Shown here piece after piece: positions 8,194 through 12,887 of a DNA stretch of 12,887 bases (positions are counted from its first letter, which is position 1; each line of letters begins with the position of its first letter). Source of the DNA: UBA1402 sp964575345 (lineage in GTDB: Bacteria; Bacteroidota; Bacteroidia; Bacteroidales; UBA1402); assembly GCA_964575345.1 (NCBI GenBank), contig CAZNQD010000059.1:1-12887 (forward strand), read 5' to 3'. The translations under genes were made by a program, and so were the position numbers. The notes beneath the pieces are model-generated. The model did not search any database, was not told the origin of the DNA, and worked only from the letters and a program-made list of their open reading frames with translations.

Positions 8194-8781
8194 ATGAATT
8201 CGATAAAAGACTTAACCGATCAGCTGTTCCAGGAAGGTGTGGAAAAAGGCCGGCAAGAAGCTCAACAGCTTATTGACGAGGCCGGAAAAAAGAAATCCGA
8301 ACTCATTGCAGCTGCTCAAAAAGAAGCTGCTCAAATTGTTGACGCTGCCAAAAAGCAGGCTCAGGAATTGGATAAAAATACCAAAGCCGAATTGCAATTG
8401 TTTGCCCGTCAGGCCCTGGATGCTTTAAAGTCGGAAATCGTCAACTTATTAACGGACAAAGTGGTTAGAGAGGCCATCAAACAAAGCATTGACGATAAAG
8501 CTTTTATGCAAAACATCTTATTGAGTTTTGTCAAAAACTGGGCCGAAAACGGAGAACTCGAAATTCAAACAAGCGACGCTAAGGCTTTGACCGACTTCTT
8601 CAAGGCAAAAGCAATAGAGCTGCTCGATAAAGGATTGACAATAAAACAGGTAAACAATCTGAATACTCATTTTATATTGACGGCCAAAGACGGTTCCTAC
8701 AAAATTCAATTCGGCGAGGAAGAATTTACCGGCTATTTCAAGGAATTTTTACGTCCGCAACTGGTGGAAATGTTGTTTTAA
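8194..8781 (+). CDS. atpE: V/A-type ATPase subunit E (peripheral stalk)
   Basis: Subunit E is the peripheral-stalk (stator) protein whose C-terminal domain grips the top of the A3B3 head. The protein has 195 residues, typical of the family. Residues about 5-85 are an uninterrupted Ala/Lys/Gln/Glu-rich helix suited to a long coiled coil (for example GRQEAQQLIDEAGKKKSE and QKEAAQIVDAAKKQAQEL). Residues about 90-195 form the globular C-terminal domain, ending YFKEFLRPQLVEMLF as is typical for subunit E. It has no signal peptide or membrane segment, so it is cytoplasmic. It is the first gene after the promoter at 8134-8165, with its stop codon 2 bases before the next gene. Its usual stalk partner, subunit G/H, is not encoded in the visible part of the operon; it may lie elsewhere or be fused to subunit I. 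Confidence 0.92.
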   Translation: MNSIKDLTDQLFQEGVEKGRQEAQQLIDEAGKKKSELIAAAQKEAAQIVDAAKKQAQELDKNTKAELQLFARQALDALKSEIVNLLTDKVVREAIKQSIDDKAFMQNILLSFVKNWAENGELEIQTSDAKALTDFFKAKAIELLDKGLTIKQVNNLNTHFILTAKDGSYKIQFGEEEFTGYFKEFLRPQLVEMLF

Positions 8782-8783
8782 TT

Positions 8784-9626
8784 ATGAGTCAATATCATTA
8801 CCTGGTAGCAGGTTTACCCGACATTTCTCTGGATGACAGCAAACTGCAATTGTCATACACCGCTTTTATGGAGGAATTGTTGAGAGCCTTTCCCGGCAGG
8901 GATGCGGATTTGCTCCGCTTGTTCCGTCTGGATTACGACAACGAAAACCTGCTGTCATGGATCAACAACAAAGAAGCTGAATTTCATCCGCTGGGCCTGA
9001 TAAGCCCCGAAGATCTCAAGGAACAAACGGAATTGCTCGACTACGACGAAAGAGCTCCTCTTAGGGGTATTCCGTCTTATTTCCTGACATTCCTGCGCGA
9101 ATGGAAGTCTGAACTGCTGGAAGCCGGTAAAGAAAAACAACGCTTAACCGAGCTCTATTACGACTATGTCGGACACACTTCCAATAAGTTCGTCAGGGAA
9201 TGGTTCGATTTTGAATTGAATATGAATAATATTCTTACGGCATTGAATTGTCGCAAGTACAATTTGCCTGTTGCCGGACAACTAATCGGGAACAACGCCG
9301 TAGCCGAATCACTAAAAATATCCACTGTGCGCGATTTCAATGTTTCCGGGCTTTTTTCGCACATGGACAGCCTGCTCGCTATTGCCGACGAAGAAAACCT
9401 GCTGGAGAGGGAAAAGATGATAGACCGCCTAAAATGGGATTATCTGGACCAACTTAGCGTCTTCTGTTATTTTTCGGTCGAAGTATTGCTGGTTTTTCTG
9501 ATAAAACTGAAAAGCCTGGAACGTTGGTTGTCGCTGGATCCCAAAAACGGGGAGGAAAAGTTCCGCTCCCTGGTGAGCTCACTCAGAACCAGCGTCCGTA
9601 TGCCAGCTGATGCACACATAAAGTAA
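8784..9626 (+). CDS. DUF2764-family protein of the V-type ATPase operon, candidate subunit C
   Basis: This 280-residue, mostly helical soluble protein begins MSQYHYLVAGLPDISLDD, the typical start of DUF2764 proteins. These sit between the E and A genes in Bacteroidetes, chlamydial and spirochaetal ATPase operons. I see no signal peptide, membrane segment or catalytic motif; the hydrophobic stretch at 227-240 (VFCYFSVEVLLVFL) reads as a buried helix. Two segments resemble the subunit C/AC39 family, the funnel that couples the central stalk to the membrane ring. One is FDFELNMNNILTALNCRKY at 141-159, like the family's D..N....LR.KY. The other, at about 229-268, is a helix of the F..E....YL.K..E..N.R type, followed by a polar turn and a last helix. 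No other subunit C candidate is visible. The DUF2764 family call is firm; the subunit C role is inference. It starts 2 bases after atpE and ends 17 bases before atpA. Confidence 0.82.
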   Translation: MSQYHYLVAGLPDISLDDSKLQLSYTAFMEELLRAFPGRDADLLRLFRLDYDNENLLSWINNKEAEFHPLGLISPEDLKEQTELLDYDERAPLRGIPSYFLTFLREWKSELLEAGKEKQRLTELYYDYVGHTSNKFVREWFDFELNMNNILTALNCRKYNLPVAGQLIGNNAVAESLKISTVRDFNVSGLFSHMDSLLAIADEENLLEREKMIDRLKWDYLDQLSVFCYFSVEVLLVFLIKLKSLERWLSLDPKNGEEKFRSLVSSLRTSVRMPADAHIK

Positions 9627-9643
9627 ATTACTAAAACAATAAT

Positions 9644-11401
9644 ATGTCAACAAAAGGAATAGTCAAAGGGATCATTTCCAACCTGGTCATAGTGCAGGTA
9701 GATGGCCCGGTGAGCCAAAACGAAATTTGTTATATTCTGCACAAAGAGGCCAGGCTTATGGCGGAGGTTATTAAGGTGGTCGGCCAACAAGCTTACGTTC
9801 AGGTATTCGAAAGCACCCGCGGCCTAAAAGTGGGATTTGAGGTTGAATTCAGCAACCACATGCTCGAAGTTCAATTGGGCCCGGGTTTATTGTCCCGCAA
9901 TTTGGACGGGCTGCAAAACGACCTGGACAAAATGCAGGGTATTTTTCTGCGCAGAGGGGAATATACATCACCCCTGAATGCGGAACAATTATGGGACTTT
10001 CAGCCATTGGCCAAAGCCGGCGACAAAGTTCAGGCTGCCGACTGGCTGGGCGAAACCAAAGAAAACCTTCAAGCTCACAAAATAATGGTTCCCTTTGTAC
10101 TGGAGGGCAGTTATACCGTCAAAAGCATAGTACCCCAAGGCAGTTATACCATCAAAGAGACCATTGCTGTTTTGATTGACGACAAAGGCAATGAAATACC
10201 CGTCACTATGGTACAGCGCTGGCCGGTGAAAAAAGCGCTCAAAGCCTACAAAGAAAAACCCAGGCCTTTTCGCCTGCTGGAAACAGGTGTGCGTATCATC
10301 GACATCGCCAATCCCATAGTCGAAGGCGGAACCGGCTTTATTCCCGGGCCTTTCGGAACCGGAAAAACGGTGCTGCAACACGCTATTTCCAAACAAGCAG
10401 AGGCCGACATAGTGATTATGGCCGCTTGCGGGGAAAGAGCCAACGAAGTCGTGGAAATATTTACCGAATTCCCCGAACTCGAAGATCCCCACACCGGACG
10501 CAAACTGATGGAAAGAACCATCATCGTGGCCAATACCTCCAACATGCCTGTGGCTGCCCGGGAAGCATCAGTGTATACTGCCATGACCATAGCCGAGTAT
10601 TATCGCTCCATGGGATTGAAAGTATTGTTGATGGCCGACTCCACCTCGCGTTGGGCGCAGGCGCTCCGGGAAATGTCCAATCGCCTGGAAGAATTGCCCG
10701 GACAGGATGCCTTCCCGATGGACCTTTCCGCCATTATTTCAGGCTTTTACGGGCGTGCAGGCTATGTTATTCTCAACAACGGCCAAACAGGATCCATTAC
10801 TTTTATCGGTACGGTTTCACCCGCCGGTGGTAACCTCAAGGAACCGGTGACCGAAGGAACCAAAAAAGCCGCCCGTTGTTTCTTTGCGCTTGAACAGGCA
10901 CGGGCAGACCGTAAACGTTATCCGGCCATCAATCCCATTGAATCGTACTCCAAGTACATTGAATACCCCGAATTCGAAGCATACATTGCCAGGACCGTAT
11001 CGGACCAGTGGATTCCCATGGTCAACGAAATGAAAACCCTGCTGCAAAGGGGCAAGGAGGTGCAGGAACAGATAAATATTCTGGGAGACGACGGAGTTCC
11101 TCTTGATTATCACATTACCTACTGGAAATCGGAAGTGGTCGATTTTGTTATTTTGCAACAGGACGCTTTCGACCAGATTGATGCGCTTTGCCCCATTGAA
11201 CGCCAACAATATATGCTTAGAAAGGTGATGGGCATTACCCGTTTGAATTTCGAATTTGATAATTTCGGAGAGATTATGGATTATTTTAAGAAGATTGTTA
11301 ATATACTCCGTCAGATGAACTATTCTGAATTTGAATCCGAGCCATTCAGGCAGTTCGAAACCCAATTGGAAGCACTAGTAAAAGAACGAGTAACACAATA
11401 A
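9644..11401 (+). CDS. atpA: V/A-type ATPase catalytic subunit A
   Basis: Subunit A carries the catalytic nucleotide sites of the A3B3 head. The protein has 585 residues, the full family length. Order of parts: N-terminal beta barrel (about 1-70); the non-homologous or bulge region specific to V/A-type A subunits (about 110-200, with HKIMVPF and two GSYT repeats); nucleotide-binding domain with P-loop GPFGTGKT (235-242, Lys241); catalytic glutamate in the GER motif (Glu264); NTSNMPVAAREASVYTA; a Walker B-like strand KVLLMAD (326-332) followed by STSRWAQALREMSNRLEELP; and a C-terminal helical domain. All catalytic residues I can place are present, so it should be active. Thr at the fourth P-loop position is a small departure from the Ala or Ser common in relatives. 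The sequence resembles the chlamydial/spirochaetal branch rather than F1 beta. It ends 11 bases before atpB. Confidence 0.98.
   Translation: MSTKGIVKGIISNLVIVQVDGPVSQNEICYILHKEARLMAEVIKVVGQQAYVQVFESTRGLKVGFEVEFSNHMLEVQLGPGLLSRNLDGLQNDLDKMQGIFLRRGEYTSPLNAEQLWDFQPLAKAGDKVQAADWLGETKENLQAHKIMVPFVLEGSYTVKSIVPQGSYTIKETIAVLIDDKGNEIPVTMVQRWPVKKALKAYKEKPRPFRLLETGVRIIDIANPIVEGGTGFIPGPFGTGKTVLQHAISKQAEADIVIMAACGERANEVVEIFTEFPELEDPHTGRKLMERTIIVANTSNMPVAAREASVYTAMTIAEYYRSMGLKVLLMADSTSRWAQALREMSNRLEELPGQDAFPMDLSAIISGFYGRAGYVILNNGQTGSITFIGTVSPAGGNLKEPVTEGTKKAARCFFALEQARADRKRYPAINPIESYSKYIEYPEFEAYIARTVSDQWIPMVNEMKTLLQRGKEVQEQINILGDDGVPLDYHITYWKSEVVDFVILQQDAFDQIDALCPIERQQYMLRKVMGITRLNFEFDNFGEIMDYFKKIVNILRQMNYSEFESEPFRQFETQLEALVKERVTQ
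10106..10156 (+). repeat. 33-base-period direct repeat inside atpA
   Basis: Two copies of an 18-base unit (GGCAGTTATACCrTCAAA at 10106-10123 and 10139-10156) differ at one base. They encode GSYTVK and GSYTIK, 11 residues apart, in the A-specific bulge region. Related A subunits usually carry one such G-x-Y-T-V motif at the second position, so the first copy may be a local duplication or convergence. Confidence 0.6.
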
Positions 11402-11412
11402 AATCAGGGATA

Positions 11413-12738
11413 ATGGCAACAAAAGCATTTCAAAAGATATATACCAAAATTACCCAAATCACCAAAGCTACCTGCAGCCTGAAGGCAGCCAATGTCGGAA
11501 ACGAAGAACTGGCTACCGTTGACGGCCATTTGGCTCAGGTGGTAAAAATCATCGGAGACGAAGTCACCCTACAGGTTTTCGGAGGCACCGAAGGCCTGCG
11601 CACCAACGCCGAAGTGGTCTTTATGGGCAAGGCTCCCAGCCTTAACGTCAGCGATCAGCTGGCCGGCCGCTTTTTCAATGCCTTTGGCGATCCCATTGAC
11701 GGCGGACCCATGCCCGAGGGCAAAGAAGTCGAAATTGGCGGCCCATCGGTCAATCCGGTACGGCGCAAACAACCCTCCGAATTGATTGCCACCGGCATTG
11801 CCGGTATAGACCTGAACAATACCCTGGTTTCCGGACAAAAGATTCCTTTTTTTGCCGACCCCGACCAGCCCTATAATCAGGTAATGGCCAACGTGGCCCT
11901 AAGAGCTAAGACCGACAAAATCATTTTGGGCGGCATGGGGCTGACCAACGACGATTACCTGTATTTCAAGAATATTTTCAGCAACGCCGGTGTGCTCGAC
12001 CACATCATCAGCTTTGTCAATACCACCGAAAATCCCCCGGTGGAACGTCTGCTTATTCCGGACATGGCGCTGACGGCCGCCGAATATTTTGCTGTTGAGA
12101 AGAACGAAAAAGTATTGGTATTGCTTACGGATATGACCCTGTATGCAGATGCGCTGTCGATTGTGTCCAACCGTATGGACCAGATCCCTTCCAAAGACTC
12201 CATGCCCGGTTCTCTGTACTCCGATCTGGCCAAGATTTACGAAAAGGCAGTGCAATTCCCCGACGGAGGCTCCATCACCATTATTGCTGTCACCACCCTT
12301 TCGGGAGGAGATATTACACATGCCATTCCCGACAATACCGGTTACATCACCGAAGGGCAGTTGTTTTTGCGTCGCGATACCGATGTGGGTAAAGTCATTG
12401 TGGATCCTTTCCGCAGTTTGTCCCGGCTCAAACAGCTGGTCATAGGCAAAAAGACCCGCGAAGACCATCCCCAGCTGATGAATGCCGCCGTACGTTTGTT
12501 TGCCGATGCTGCCAATGCCAAAACCAAACTCGAAAACGGTTTCGACCTGAGCGACTACGACGAGCGCAGCCTTGATTTTGCCAAAGAATATTCAGCTCAA
12601 ATACTTGCCATTGACGTCAATATTGATACCACCGAAATGCTGGATACCACCTGGAAAATTCTGGCCGCTCACTTCAGGGTGGAAGAACTGAACATAAAAC
12701 AAGACCTGGTTAACAAGTATATGCCTAAAGTTTCATAA
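11413..12738 (+). CDS. atpB: V/A-type ATPase regulatory (non-catalytic) subunit B
   Basis: Subunit B alternates with A in the head and supplies the arginine finger to the catalytic interface. The protein has 441 residues, slightly short of the usual 430-470 midpoint but complete. It has an N-terminal barrel (about 1-75, with VTLQVFGGTEGL) and then a decayed P-loop region: after VSGQKIPFF (139-147) comes ADPDQPYNQ, without the GxxxxGK[ST] nucleotide-binding pattern, as expected for a non-catalytic subunit. IILGGMGLTNDDYLYF (170-185) and the strand VLVLLTDMT followed by ADALSIVSNRMDQIP are typical. SLYSDLAKIYEKA and DNTGYITEGQLFLRR precede the arginine-finger motif SLSRL, with Arg338. KKTREDHPQLMNAAVRLFADA and the ending INKYMPK-type tail match B subunits of the Chlamydia-like branch. 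It follows atpA by 11 bases and precedes atpD by 3. Confidence 0.98.
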   Translation: MATKAFQKIYTKITQITKATCSLKAANVGNEELATVDGHLAQVVKIIGDEVTLQVFGGTEGLRTNAEVVFMGKAPSLNVSDQLAGRFFNAFGDPIDGGPMPEGKEVEIGGPSVNPVRRKQPSELIATGIAGIDLNNTLVSGQKIPFFADPDQPYNQVMANVALRAKTDKIILGGMGLTNDDYLYFKNIFSNAGVLDHIISFVNTTENPPVERLLIPDMALTAAEYFAVEKNEKVLVLLTDMTLYADALSIVSNRMDQIPSKDSMPGSLYSDLAKIYEKAVQFPDGGSITIIAVTTLSGGDITHAIPDNTGYITEGQLFLRRDTDVGKVIVDPFRSLSRLKQLVIGKKTREDHPQLMNAAVRLFADAANAKTKLENGFDLSDYDERSLDFAKEYSAQILAIDVNIDTTEMLDTTWKILAAHFRVEELNIKQDLVNKYMPKVS

Positions 12739-12741
12739 AGT

Positions 12742-12887
12742 ATGGCCATTCAATATCAATACAACAAGACATCTTTGCAGGGCCTTGAAAAACAACTCAA
12801 GATCCGCCAGAGAGCTCTTCCTACCATCAAAAACAAGGAAAGCGCCCTGCGTCTTGAAGTGAAGAGGGCCAAAGCCGAAACCAGGGA
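12742..12887 (+). CDS. atpD: V/A-type ATPase subunit D (central stalk), 3'-truncated
   Basis: Only the first 48 codons are inside the window. The reading MAIQYQYNKTSLQGLEKQ, then LKIRQRALPTIKNKESALR and LEVKRAKAETR, matches the N-terminal helix of subunit D. This subunit forms the rotating axle inside the A3B3 head as a left-handed coiled coil of its N- and C-terminal helices. The pattern NK..L..L...L......LP.LK.K...L is characteristic of the family. The ATG starts 3 bases after the atpB stop codon, so translation is probably coupled. No frameshift or stop is seen before the right edge. In related operons the membrane subunits I and K follow; they lie outside this window. Confidence 0.92.
   Translation, partial: MAIQYQYNKTSLQGLEKQLKIRQRALPTIKNKESALRLEVKRAKAETR

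Noticed and set aside
9989..10492. Minus-strand open frame of 167 codons inside the A-subunit gene
   Set aside because: It is fully antisense to a strongly conserved gene, its translation resembles no family I know, and it has no promoter or start context. It follows from codon bias on the other strand.
10817..11365. Minus-strand open frame of 182 codons over the 3' part of the A-subunit gene
   Set aside because: Antisense shadow of a conserved coding region with no independent coding evidence.
11899..12468. Minus-strand open frame of 189 codons inside the B-subunit gene
   Set aside because: Long only because the GC-richer sense codons of the B gene avoid antisense stops; no recognisable domain.
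1..12887. CRISPR array, tRNA/rRNA genes, insertion sequences or phage genes
   Set aside because: No repeat-spacer periodicity, tRNA cloverleaf, transposase-like protein or terminal inverted repeats were seen; nearly all of the window is accounted for by the listed genes.

Overview
The window looks like a chromosome segment from a Bacteroidota bacterium, most likely of the order Bacteroidales. The evidence is SusC/SusD-type outer-membrane genes, lipoprotein signals ending in a lipidated Cys, start codons preceded by A-rich rather than Shine-Dalgarno-like sequence, and a promoter matching the Bacteroidetes primary-sigma consensus (TTTG, 20 bp, TAnnTTTG). The genus cannot be fixed from the sequence alone. 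All recognised genes are on the + strand.

Left block (1-8012): a nutrient-uptake locus of the SusCD type. It starts inside a SusD-like surface lipoprotein (its 5' end lies outside the window). A lipoprotein with one clear and one degenerate fasciclin (FAS1) domain follows, then a complete SusC-like TonB-dependent transporter and a second complete SusD-like lipoprotein. Gaps are only 34, 22 and 21 bp, so these four are probably one transcript that begins upstream. The truncated first SusD probably has its own SusC partner to the left. That would give a double SusCD locus with a FAS1 lipoprotein between the pairs. No glycoside hydrolase, protease, sulfatase or regulator is visible, so the substrate is unknown.

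Boundary (8013-8193): a 181-bp spacer holding a small hairpin, a strong rho-independent terminator (about 8064-8098) and a promoter (8134-8165), so the two blocks are separate transcription units.

Right block (8194-12887): a V/A-type ATPase operon in the order E, DUF2764-family protein, A, B, D (D runs off the right edge). This is the compact layout I recall from Chlamydia and Borrelia, where the membrane subunits I and K follow. A has an intact P-loop and catalytic residues; B has a decayed P-loop but keeps its arginine finger. No recognisable subunit C gene is seen. The DUF2764 protein carries two segments resembling the subunit C/AC39 family, so it may fill the central-stalk socket position. 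The rotary motor could either build an ion gradient or make ATP; its ion and direction cannot be read here because the membrane subunits lie outside the window.

The most useful leads are the possible subunit C identity of the DUF2764 protein, the FAS1 lipoprotein embedded between SusCD genes together with its unassigned C-terminal region, and the lack of a recognisable TonB box in the SusC protein.
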